Source of the DNA: Phenylobacterium haematophilum
GTDB taxonomy: Bacteria; Pseudomonadota; Alphaproteobacteria; Caulobacterales; Caulobacteraceae
Direction of reading: 5' to 3'
Assembly: GCF_014196295.1 (NCBI RefSeq)
Contig: NZ_JACIDK010000002.1
Coordinates: forward strand, 1-64,000
DNA: 64,000 nt
Both the position numbers and the translations under genes were made by a program. The notes beneath the pieces are model-generated. The model did no database searches and had not been told where the DNA came from. It saw nothing but the letters and a program-made list of their open reading frames with translations. This document shows positions 7,466 through 15,013 of this stretch, in pieces (within the stretch, counting starts at the first letter, position 1; every line of letters starts with the position of its first letter).

Positions 7466-9371
7466 CTTTAGCGTCGGCGAGGAAGTCGCCATTGGCGGCC
7501 GGTTGGGGCGCTTTGTCAGAATTCTCGACTTCGACCGCTACCTCGTCCGGTTTGAAAACGGCGACACGGGCGTTGTCGCGTCGGAAGACCTCGACGGCGC
7601 GCCAGTGATTGGAGCCGCCAAAAGGCACTTCGACGATTGCTCTCCTGCGGAGATCGAAGAAGCCTACCGTTGGCGCGATGCCTTGCAGCCGCTCCTCGAC
7701 GGCGCTGTCGATCGTGGGGAGCGGGATGCCTTCATCGCCAACGCCGCGGAAAAGCTCGGCGTGAGCCGCGCTACGATCTACCGGCGCCTGGACCAGTGGA
7801 ATGGGGACCCGGTGAGTCTCCTGCCGGGTAAGCGGCCCGGTGGTCGTGGTAAGAGCCGGCTTGGCGACGTGCGCGAAGCCCTGCTCGCGCATATCCTCGA
7901 CAAAGAATACTTCAACCGCAAGCAGCGGAACGTCAAAGAGGTCTACAACGACTTCGTACTTCCTGCCTTTGCGGACGCCGGTCTTTCGCCTCCAGGCATG
8001 GTCACGGTCTACCGGTACGTCGCCAATGCGGATCCGATCCATGCGATTGAGAAACGCATGGGCAAGCGCGCAGCTCGCGACGCCAAAGCCACGCTCATGG
8101 GAAAGTTCCCCTTCGGAACGGCTCCGCTCTCCTGCGTGCAGATCGACTATTGGCCCTATGACGTTGAGGTCGTCGACGACGTCTATCGCCTGCCGATCGG
8201 CCGCCCCTGGCTGGCGATGATCATATGCACTCATACCTGCATGCCGACGGGCTATGTCCTGACCCTGGATCCGCCTTCGGCCAGCGTTGCTGGCGCGGCC
8301 CTCTTCCATTCCATCACCCGCAAAGAAGCCTGGCTGCGTGAGATCGGCTTCGAGATGACCTGGCCGGTCTGGGGAACGCCCCAGATCCTGATGGCCGACA
8401 ACGCCAAGGAGTTTCGCGGAACCATGCTTCGCCGCTTCCTGTCCCAGGAAGATCGCGAGCTCATAAATCGTCCCGTGAAACGGCCCCAGTTCGGCGCGCA
8501 CATCGAGCGGTTCTTCGGCACCCTGGCTAGGAAGGTGAAGTCCATTCCAGGGGCGACAGGCGCCAACCTAAGGGAGCGCAAGACGCGTGACAGCGCCAAG
8601 TCCGCGGGCCTGACGCTACATGACCTCGAGATCCATCTGCTCAGCCTGCTCAAGGAGTACATGAATACTCCGCACTCCTCGCTTGGCGGCCTGACGCCCC
8701 TTCAGAAGTGGCGATCTTGCTTCTTCGAGGACGGCGTTCAGGTTCGCGAACTGCCGGAGGAGCCCAATAATCTTGAGCAGATGCGGATCGAGCTACTGCC
8801 CTTCAAGGCGCTGACGCTGCAGGCCTACGGCGTCGTCTGGGACCTGATCAAGTACGACTCCGACGAACTGGTTGCGATGCGCCATCGATATGCAGGCGCG
8901 AAGGGAAAGACCTTCACTGTGCGCCGTGATCCCCGCGACATTAGCAAGGTCTACGTCTGGGATCCTGACAACAAGCGCTATCTGACGGTGCCCTACCGCC
9001 ACGCCGAAGTACCGCCGATGAGCCTGTGGGAACTACGGGCGGTACGTGCTGAGCTCAAGGCCAAGGGCCGACGGGCATACACCGAGCTTGAGATCTTCGA
9101 CGCCTATAGGGAGCGGCAGGAGCGCCATGCCAGACTTGAGGAGGCTGGCAAACTGACCCGAAAAACCCAGCGGGAGAACCAGCGTAAGCGCAGCCAAGGA
9201 GCTGCGATTGCGAGGGAGAAGGCGGTGATGGCGACGGCGGACGAGGCAACCGCGGCAGCTCCAATTGCGCGTAGGGGCCCCGCACCCCATGAGCCAAGCG
9301 CCAAGGCTGTTGCGCTTGCGACCTTTCCTGTCGTCGAGCCCGACGACGACTACGATGATCTGGATATCTGA
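7452..9371 (+). CDS. tnsB: TnsB DDE transposase
   Basis: The 639-aa retroviral-integrase-type transposase binds the ends and joins 3' ends to target DNA. An N-terminal beta domain is followed by HTH segments (KLGVSRATIYRRLDQW, and a second around VTVYRYV). The rve catalytic core holds Asp232 (CVQIDYWPYD), Asp316 (LMADNAKEF) and Glu352 (HIERFFGTL). A Mu-type C-terminal beta domain and a charged, coiled, basic tail that would contact TnsC follow. The start is TTG at 7452: a perfect AGGAGG lies at 7440-7445, six bases upstream, and two earlier TTG codons precede that site. It overlaps tnsA and ends in TGATG with tnsC, implying translational coupling. Confidence 0.95.
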   Translation: MKPASFSVGEEVAIGGRLGRFVRILDFDRYLVRFENGDTGVVASEDLDGAPVIGAAKRHFDDCSPAEIEEAYRWRDALQPLLDGAVDRGERDAFIANAAEKLGVSRATIYRRLDQWNGDPVSLLPGKRPGGRGKSRLGDVREALLAHILDKEYFNRKQRNVKEVYNDFVLPAFADAGLSPPGMVTVYRYVANADPIHAIEKRMGKRAARDAKATLMGKFPFGTAPLSCVQIDYWPYDVEVVDDVYRLPIGRPWLAMIICTHTCMPTGYVLTLDPPSASVAGAALFHSITRKEAWLREIGFEMTWPVWGTPQILMADNAKEFRGTMLRRFLSQEDRELINRPVKRPQFGAHIERFFGTLARKVKSIPGATGANLRERKTRDSAKSAGLTLHDLEIHLLSLLKEYMNTPHSSLGGLTPLQKWRSCFFEDGVQVRELPEEPNNLEQMRIELLPFKALTLQAYGVVWDLIKYDSDELVAMRHRYAGAKGKTFTVRRDPRDISKVYVWDPDNKRYLTVPYRHAEVPPMSLWELRAVRAELKAKGRRAYTELEIFDAYRERQERHARLEEAGKLTRKTQRENQRKRSQGAAIAREKAVMATADEATAAAPIARRGPAPHEPSAKAVALATFPVVEPDDDYDDLDI

Positions 9372-10282
9372 TGGACGATCTCCAGCTGCCTACTAAAGCA
9401 ACGCTGCAGGGGCTCGAGCATCTGCACCCCAAGGCCCGGGAACTCGCCCATCTGCCCGTTGAAGAGCGGATCATTGCGCGGTGGCCGAGCCTCTGGATTG
9501 GCCACCGCGCGGCTGATCAAGTGTTCACGACCCTCAATCGCTACCTGATCACTCCGCCATCCATTCGGCCGCGAAATCTCTTGGTGTTCGGGGAGTCCGG
9601 CGTCGGAAAGTCGACGATCCTCGAGCGCTGGGAAAGCCGTGTGCGCGCAGAAAACGCCAAGCGGATTGAGACCGACGACTTCGGCGGAAGTGGAGATTGG
9701 GCGTCGTTGCCGGCGATCCGCATTCAGACGCCACCGGCGGGTGACGAAGCCAAGCTCTATAATAACCTCCTTCTCGCTTTCGGCGTGAAGGTCTCGCCCT
9801 CAATGGCCCTGGCGCAGAAGGAGCTTATGGTTCGCAGCCTGATCGCGCAGTGCGGCGTCAAGGTCCTCGTCATGGACGAGTTCCACAACGCGCTGTCAGG
9901 CAGATTTGACAAGCGCCTGCACTTCAACGTTCTCATCAAGAACCTGACTAACGAAACTGGAGTGCCGATCGTCGCGGCTGGGACGGAGAGCGTCGATCAG
10001 GTCTTCCAGAAAGAGGATCAGCTCAATCGCCGCTTCAATCGGATCAAGCTTGAACGCATGAGGCTGGATGGCGAGTGGGGCAAGATTCTGCGGGCGTATG
10101 GCAAGCTCATCCCACTGCGAGCTCCAAGCGACCTCACGGAGACGAGTCTTAGTGAGAGGCTCTATTCACTGTCGAATGGCGTGATCGGCGAGCTCTCCAA
10201 TCTCCTCTACGACACTGCGCTAGCTGCCGTTGACAGCGGTGAGGAGCGCATCACCGAAGCCCTGGTCCGGTCGGTAAGATGA
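9371..10282 (+). CDS. tnsC: TnsC AAA+ transposition regulator
   Basis: A 303-aa AAA+ ATPase (TniB/TnsC family). Walker A is GESGVGKS (74-81), Walker B VLVMDE (165-170), followed by FHNALSG, sensor-like GTES and an arginine-rich RRFNRIKL segment. TnsC bridges the target selector to TnsAB and mediates target immunity. It is much shorter than Tn7 TnsC (555 aa), closer to TniB and to TnsC of CRISPR-associated Tn7-like elements. One base overlap with tnsB (TGATG) and ATGA overlap with tniQ show a single operon. Confidence 0.94.
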   Translation: MDDLQLPTKATLQGLEHLHPKARELAHLPVEERIIARWPSLWIGHRAADQVFTTLNRYLITPPSIRPRNLLVFGESGVGKSTILERWESRVRAENAKRIETDDFGGSGDWASLPAIRIQTPPAGDEAKLYNNLLLAFGVKVSPSMALAQKELMVRSLIAQCGVKVLVMDEFHNALSGRFDKRLHFNVLIKNLTNETGVPIVAAGTESVDQVFQKEDQLNRRFNRIKLERMRLDGEWGKILRAYGKLIPLRAPSDLTETSLSERLYSLSNGVIGELSNLLYDTALAAVDSGEERITEALVRSVR

Positions 10283-11487
10283 TCGCCGTCGAGGCGGTCT
10301 TCCAGTCCTGGAAAGATAGCCCCGACCTCGCCAAATCGCGACCCTGGCCCTACCGGCCTCAGCCCCGTCCAGACGAGCTCCTGTCGTCTTGGTTCCTCCG
10401 GGTCGCTCATGGGCTGGAGCTCAAGCCGTACACGCTTGCCCATCTCACTTGGCGCTCAACGCCGCCCATACTGACACGGGATATCGACAACTTCGCCGAT
10501 CCCCGCGTGGTGGGCGCCATGGCGGCGAAGACGGATGTCTCGACGGCACAAGCCTGGGCTACGACTTTGGCCGCATATGACGGGCTTCTCGTGGAGCGTT
10601 ACGCGTCGGGAGGCAGGAACTCATGGGTGCTCCAGCTCGGTGTCCGGCATCGAGCCCGAAATCTTGCCGGACTCCAGTATTGCCCGGCCTGCCTGAGGGA
10701 GTCCGGTTACCTTCGGCGCGCCTGGCGGCTTGGCTTCGTGACCTGTTGCGTCGCCCATAGCTGTTGTCTGCTCGATCGATGCAGCGCCTGCAACGCCACT
10801 CTCGAACCGCATCGAGCTGCCAGCCTCCATCAGTGCTCGCGTTGCGGCGCCGATCTGCGGGAGGCGGAAGCGCGGGCAGCTATTCCGCGGGTCATGGAAA
10901 TGCAAACCCGGTCGCTCTCCATCCTAGCGCGGGGCTGGGGGCGTCTGGGAAGCAGCACTTTTGGCTGGAGCCATCTCTATTTCGAGAGCTTGAGGATCAT
11001 TGCCAAGGTGGTGGCCTTTGGCCCCCGCTCCGAGGACCTCAGGCGGGTAATCGCTCGCCGTTGGGGCGGAGATCCGTCCCCCTATCCCCCGACCCTGGGG
11101 CGCTCGCTCGAGCACCTTGGAGTCCTCGATCGTCACCGGCTCATCGATCTCGTGGCGGCCTTGGTCAAGCAATGGCCCAACCGTCTCATCGTCGCGTGCC
11201 AGGAGGCGCGCGTGTGGCGAAGCTGGTTTCTCCGAGACGAGCCGAACCCGCCTCACGTGGTGGCGACGATCGTCAATGAACATCTGAGCTTGGGCTCTTA
11301 CAAGCCGAGCGTGGCCGAAATCAGCTCCGCCCTGGCGTACCTGCGAAACACCGATGGCCCTGTCACGATGTCGAAGCTTCGAGACCTGGTCGGCGACTGT
11401 CAGGCGATCCCGACCCTCTTCAAAACTGATGCCGTGGAGAGGCTCCATGCGTTCGCCGAGGAGCTCCTCCGGGAAGGCTTTGACTAG
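10279..11487 (+). CDS. tniQ: TniQ/TnsD-family target selector
   Basis: This 402-aa protein opens with the TniQ signature (WPYRPQPRPDELLSSWFLRV) and carries its zinc sites: Cys135/Cys138, Cys156 with His160, Cys168/Cys171 and Cys186/Cys189. The remaining 200 residues have helical, HTH-like segments that probably read DNA. TnsD-type proteins choose a chromosomal attachment site; since the element sits in comM and has no guide RNA or Cas genes, I infer that this protein recognises the conserved comM sequence near the junction. It is shorter than TnsD of Tn7 (508 aa). Its stop codon shares CTAG with the stop of the convergent tnsE-like gene. Confidence 0.92.
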   Translation: MIAVEAVFQSWKDSPDLAKSRPWPYRPQPRPDELLSSWFLRVAHGLELKPYTLAHLTWRSTPPILTRDIDNFADPRVVGAMAAKTDVSTAQAWATTLAAYDGLLVERYASGGRNSWVLQLGVRHRARNLAGLQYCPACLRESGYLRRAWRLGFVTCCVAHSCCLLDRCSACNATLEPHRAASLHQCSRCGADLREAEARAAIPRVMEMQTRSLSILARGWGRLGSSTFGWSHLYFESLRIIAKVVAFGPRSEDLRRVIARRWGGDPSPYPPTLGRSLEHLGVLDRHRLIDLVAALVKQWPNRLIVACQEARVWRSWFLRDEPNPPHVVATIVNEHLSLGSYKPSVAEISSALAYLRNTDGPVTMSKLRDLVGDCQAIPTLFKTDAVERLHAFAEELLREGFD

Positions 11488-13319
11488 GCCAAGGCCTCAG
11501 CAGGCAGCTCGCCCTCCAGGCGACGTATCGCGCGTTCTATCGCTCGGGCGTAGCCGTCATGATCATGAAGCCACGCATTGGCGCGCCGCACCGTAGTCAT
11601 CGGGATCGCTAGCGCTGGGCGTCGCCACACGCCGCGTGCAACTGCATTGGTGCGAAGAACGTCGCTGATCATATCGGCCGAGAGCAAATCCTCGCCAGCA
11701 ATGGCGGTGACGCACAGCGCCGAGTAGCCGTCCTGACCGATGATCGTGGGGCCGCCCGGCAGTGAGTCCTCAGACTCGATCTCAAGGTGTTCCGCCTCGA
11801 AAAAGTAGATCCACCCGCGGCGGCCTTTCATTCTCGCGACGAGCGCGCGTCGCTGGCGCCCTTCCTTCGTGGTCGCCCAATGAAGCTTGCGGGCCCCATC
11901 GTCGAGGGGATAGCGCCAGAGCGAATCGTTCGGGTCTCTGCCTGGGCCATCCCTGGGCGCCACGATGTGGAAATCACGCTCAAGGTCGCCCGAGAGCCGC
12001 CGCAGCGCCGATATGGTCGAGGCGACGCGAGCCAGGGGCGAGCGAGCTACATCCATCTTTGCCTGTACCTGATCTTTCACGTTCAGCTTGATCGCGAGGC
12101 GGCCGCCGCGCTCGGACTTGGTTCCGTGCCCGGCTGTGGTGGCCGTCATGATCGGCCCATCGACTGGCAAGACCTTGGTCTTGCCGGAGACTCCCTCAAC
12201 TGGCTCGACAGGGACGTGCTCCACGGTCCAGGCGCCGGCGGCGCGCTGGTTGGAGGAGGTCTTCTGCATCACGCCAAGTGCGGACCAGCTGGCCTGGCCG
12301 GTGATCACTCGGACACTGTCGGTGATGTCGCCTTTCGCTCGAAGTCGGGTGTGTTGGCCGCTGGTCTCTATTCCGAGGTCGTCGTCTTCGGTCTCGACTT
12401 GTCCCGGATGAAAAACCCGTACGTGGTCGATGCCGAGTTCGTACTCGATGCTGACCACGCGGGTGATCAAGCGCCGCTTTCTAGGCGGACCGTCTTTAGT
12501 CGCAGCGCCAATCCACTGCTCCTCAATCATCCAGGTGCTGGGGCCCTGAAAAGGAAAGGGCATCCGTACATGGGCCGGGCTCTGCGCAAAGCCATGGCTT
12601 CTGAGGCTGTCGGCCACATGCTTGAAGGCCGAGCCGAGCGCAGCATCGGCGCAAATTCGTGCGGCTGCGAGGATGTCGAGACCATCCAGGCCCCGATAGG
12701 CCCATAGCTTCAACGATCGGCCGCCATCTCCGTAGCGACCAGACCGCTTCGGATCGATGATCCGGCCCCGGAGCTCGGGCCAGACCTCCATTCCGCCTTC
12801 AATCATCAAGCGGAGCCACTGACTGGTTACACCAAAGGTGGCCCTGGCGAGCTCGAGAGCAGATACCCAAAGGACGCCCCCGTCCGCTGCGAGGACGCAA
12901 AGCAGCGGTAGGTCGGCGCCTGGGCCGATCGGGTAGATTGGCGTCCAAGGCGCTCGGGGTGCTCCCTGGTAGGCGGCCGTAGCGCCAAGTTGGCCGCTCG
13001 GCCATTTCTTGGACGGGCCGACTATTTCAACCTTGTGTTGCCGGCGCGGCGTTTGGCCCTTGTAGACGCCGTCATGCCAAAGGCTTCCAACGGGCGCGAG
13101 GGGCAACTGACCAACCCCCAGCCACGTCGAACGTGTCACCGTTGCCGGCGGCTCAGTCCAGCGGGGCTTGTCCCAGCCGTCTTCGGCCAGGAACACCTCG
13201 CAGGCGGATTCATCGACTTCGGATGGGGCGCGGATCCTGCCGTGACCAACGACCTGCCAGGTACGTCCATCGCGGGGGAATGCGGATAGGATCAGCTGTG
13301 ATCCAAGAACCTTCGACAC
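11484..13319 (-). CDS. tnsE: TnsE-like transposition protein, convergent to tniQ
   Basis: The 611-aa product matches my recollection of Tn7 TnsE in several collinear blocks: LWVSALELARATFGVTSQWL (TnsE has an LELARSLF block), a PFPFQGPSTWMIEEQW block (TnsE FSFDPPPMQGW), an LITRVVSIEYEL block, and a C-terminal domain with SALRRLSGDLERDF, then basic residues and GWIYFFEAEH (TnsE LLEVDASDG). TnsE steers Tn7 to replicating conjugal plasmids through the beta clamp. The protein is longer than TnsE (538 aa), and the gene points against the tns operon, unlike Tn7 where tnsE follows tnsD. Start GTG at 13319 has no strong ribosome site. The assignment rests on by-eye similarity. Confidence 0.65.
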   Translation of the reverse strand: MSKVLGSQLILSAFPRDGRTWQVVGHGRIRAPSEVDESACEVFLAEDGWDKPRWTEPPATVTRSTWLGVGQLPLAPVGSLWHDGVYKGQTPRRQHKVEIVGPSKKWPSGQLGATAAYQGAPRAPWTPIYPIGPGADLPLLCVLAADGGVLWVSALELARATFGVTSQWLRLMIEGGMEVWPELRGRIIDPKRSGRYGDGGRSLKLWAYRGLDGLDILAAARICADAALGSAFKHVADSLRSHGFAQSPAHVRMPFPFQGPSTWMIEEQWIGAATKDGPPRKRRLITRVVSIEYELGIDHVRVFHPGQVETEDDDLGIETSGQHTRLRAKGDITDSVRVITGQASWSALGVMQKTSSNQRAAGAWTVEHVPVEPVEGVSGKTKVLPVDGPIMTATTAGHGTKSERGGRLAIKLNVKDQVQAKMDVARSPLARVASTISALRRLSGDLERDFHIVAPRDGPGRDPNDSLWRYPLDDGARKLHWATTKEGRQRRALVARMKGRRGWIYFFEAEHLEIESEDSLPGGPTIIGQDGYSALCVTAIAGEDLLSADMISDVLRTNAVARGVWRRPALAIPMTTVRRANAWLHDHDGYARAIERAIRRLEGELPAEALA

Positions 13320-13443
13320 AGTCAGCGCCCGTCAGCAAACGTTGTAGCGCCACAGGCCAGGAGATAGCGCGGCGTTCCTCGCGCCTATCGGAAACCTTCT
13401 AAAGGTAGCGTTACGGTAGAGCTTACGAGTTCCGCGCGCGGCG

Positions 13444-13782
13444 CTAGGAAGATCGGTCTTCGACGACGATCGCCTCGATGGCGCGAAGTAAATGCATAAT
13501 TTGCATACGCTTGTCCGGGGAGGACGAGCTGAGCCGCTCGATAAGGTTTTCGAGCTCTTCTCGGGTAGGCGCGAAGCCCCCCTTTGGGGCCCTAGCGGCG
13601 TCTGATTTAGCCAGCCAAGCTTCAAGCTTGGATCGCGTTTTTGGAGCTAACTTCAGTTGCTTACCAAGAACTCGGCTAAGGTGCGGCTGAGAGAGCCGGC
13701 ATTCACGCGCGAGGGAGCTTTGGCTCACATTGAGAGCCGCCATTCGCGCCAGAATTTCCTCGATAAAGCCGGCCGAAGCCAT
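13444..13782 (-). CDS. HTH regulator divergent from the OGG/QueC operon
   Basis: A 112-aa protein with an N-terminal helix-turn-helix (SQSSLARECRLSQPHLSRVL, about residues 19-40) and a charged helical C terminus (TREELENLIERLSSS). It is divergent from the five-gene cargo operon with 56 bases between the starts, so it is the probable local regulator. I use the ATG giving MASAGFIEE; the frame stays open 11 codons further upstream. A near-identical motif GCATAA-W-TTGCATA lies both in the divergent intergenic space and inside its own 3' end, a candidate operator pair. Confidence 0.75.
   Translation of the reverse strand: MASAGFIEEILARMAALNVSQSSLARECRLSQPHLSRVLGKQLKLAPKTRSKLEAWLAKSDAARAPKGGFAPTREELENLIERLSSSSPDKRMQIMHLLRAIEAIVVEDRSS
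13493..13507 (+). promoter_or_regulatory. GCATAATTTGCATA motif, copy 1
   Basis: TGCATAATTTGCATA inside the 3' end of the HTH gene matches the intergenic copy at 13793-13806 in 13 of 14 bases. Possible auxiliary operator; significance untested. Confidence 0.35.
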
Positions 13783-13792
13783 TGCAAACCAA

Positions 13793-13806
13793 GCATAAAT
13801 TGCATA
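13793..13806 (+). promoter_or_regulatory. GCATAAATTGCATA motif, copy 2 (divergent intergenic space)
   Basis: GCATAAATTGCATA lies between the divergent HTH and OGG-like genes, where an operator controlling both would be expected. The region is conspicuously AT-rich compared with its surroundings. Confidence 0.45.
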
Positions 13807-13838
13807 AGATGCCATGCATTACATGGGTTGGAAGGGCC

Positions 13839-14714
13839 ATGCAACAAATCATCGGCGGCTCGCGAGGGAGCTACAGGTTTTTGGAATTGCCCGATCCCGA
13901 CGCCAGCTTCCTGCCGGGCGTCCTGTGGGGCTCGTTTGAGCATGCCCTGACACCCGCCTTTTGGGTCAGTCAGGCGTGGCAGCAGGACGAGGGCGGCGAA
14001 ATTGATTTCACTCTGACCCAATCGCTCAGAGAAGAGGTCGTGACATGTCTGCTGGGCGGGCACGGCGCGCCTGCCGAAGTCGGATTGGCGGCCTCAGCAC
14101 GAGTTCTCGAGGCGCTCGCGCAAGAGTCGACCGGGCATTTGTCGCAGGAATGCTTGGAGGCTATGCTGCTTGAACCGCTGACGGTTCGCGGTCGCCAGGT
14201 GCGTTATCGCTTCGCGCGCCAAAGGGCGAAGTTCTTGGCCGGGTCGCTAACCGGTCTCGATGAGATCGACGAGAGCGATCTCGATGATGTCGCATTCCGC
14301 GATGCTCTATGCGGCCTTCCGGGCATTGGCCCGAAGACCGCCTCGTGGATCGTCCGCAATCGCCGCGCCAGTGACGCGGTGGCCATCCTGGATGTGCACA
14401 TCGTCCGCGCCTGTGAGCATATGGAGGTGTTTCCGCGAGGCTCAGATCCTGCTCGCCACTATTTCGAGCTGGAGCGACGATTCCTCGATTTTTGCTCGGC
14501 GGGCGGCGTGCGCGCGTCAGTCGTCGATGCGGTCATGTGGCAGACCATGCGGAGCCTTGGGCGCAAACTGCTCTCCGCGCTAGTTGACACTCCAGATTGT
14601 AATGGTGAAGCTCTACCTCTTTTGCGGTGGGGAGAGCGGCAGTGTCAGGATCCGGCGGAGGCCGCAGCGACGACTACTTCGGTGGCGGCGGTTCGGGCGG
14701 TGGCGGCGGGCTAG
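13839..14714 (+). CDS. OGG-like HhH-GPD DNA glycosylase/AP lyase (cargo operon gene 1)
   Basis: A 291-aa HhH-GPD protein. The helix-hairpin-helix reads LCGLPGIGPKTASW with the lyase Lys166, followed by ILDVHIVRA with the catalytic Asp185, exactly the Lys/Asp pair of 8-oxoguanine glycosylases (OGG1/OGG2). Both residues are kept, so base excision chemistry, or a related nucleobase-release step, is possible. The N-terminal domain is not of the usual OGG1 type. Start ATG at 13839 follows GGAAGG closely; ATG 13809 is an alternative. It heads an operon with a glycine-rich protein, PfkB-NDT, QueC-like and SagB-like genes; OGG-like proteins (Cap11) also accompany QueC-like Cap9 in type IV CBASS. Its 3' end overlaps the next gene by 73 bases. 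Confidence 0.85.
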   Translation: MQQIIGGSRGSYRFLELPDPDASFLPGVLWGSFEHALTPAFWVSQAWQQDEGGEIDFTLTQSLREEVVTCLLGGHGAPAEVGLAASARVLEALAQESTGHLSQECLEAMLLEPLTVRGRQVRYRFARQRAKFLAGSLTGLDEIDESDLDDVAFRDALCGLPGIGPKTASWIVRNRRASDAVAILDVHIVRACEHMEVFPRGSDPARHYFELERRFLDFCSAGGVRASVVDAVMWQTMRSLGRKLLSALVDTPDCNGEALPLLRWGERQCQDPAEAAATTTSVAAVRAVAAG

Positions 14715-15013
14715 GCCCTGGGGGGCCTAGCGGCCCAGGCGACCCGTGTTCTGTGCCCCGTCGCGGGCCGATCAATAGCCCCAAGGCTGCCGTGCTCGCG
14801 GGTGCAAAAGTCGGTGACGTGTTGGACGTCGGCGTCGATAAGAGCGGGCGCTCGCCAGTGCTGGTGGTGAAGCGGGGCGGTCTGGAGGCCGGCTCGCTGA
14901 CCTTTAACGGCTATCTCACGGTCATCAGCTGCATCGACAAAGGCGTCGTCTACGGGGCGACGATCGTCGACATCAGCGGCGCGGTTTATGAAGTGCGCGT
15001 GGCGCCAGTCTAA
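14642..15013 (+). CDS. small protein with Gly-rich N terminus (cargo operon gene 2)
   Basis: A 123-aa protein. Residues 1-35 contain 18 glycines (MSGSGGGRSDDYFGGGGSGG and on), clearly a flexible tail; Cys36 follows; residues 45-123 look like a compact beta-rich domain (KVGDVLDVGVDK, GGLEAGSL, VYEVRVAPV). I chose GTG at 14642 because GGGGAG lies seven bases upstream; GTG 14627 (giving Met-Gly) is possible. It overlaps the OGG-like gene and abuts the next by one base. No known family is certain. By analogy with small partners of QueC-like proteins in defence systems such as QatB, the disordered glycine tail may be a conjugation substrate; that is inference. Confidence 0.7.
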   Translation: MSGSGGGRSDDYFGGGGSGGGGGLGPGGPSGPGDPCSVPRRGPINSPKAAVLAGAKVGDVLDVGVDKSGRSPVLVVKRGGLEAGSLTFNGYLTVISCIDKGVVYGATIVDISGAVYEVRVAPV

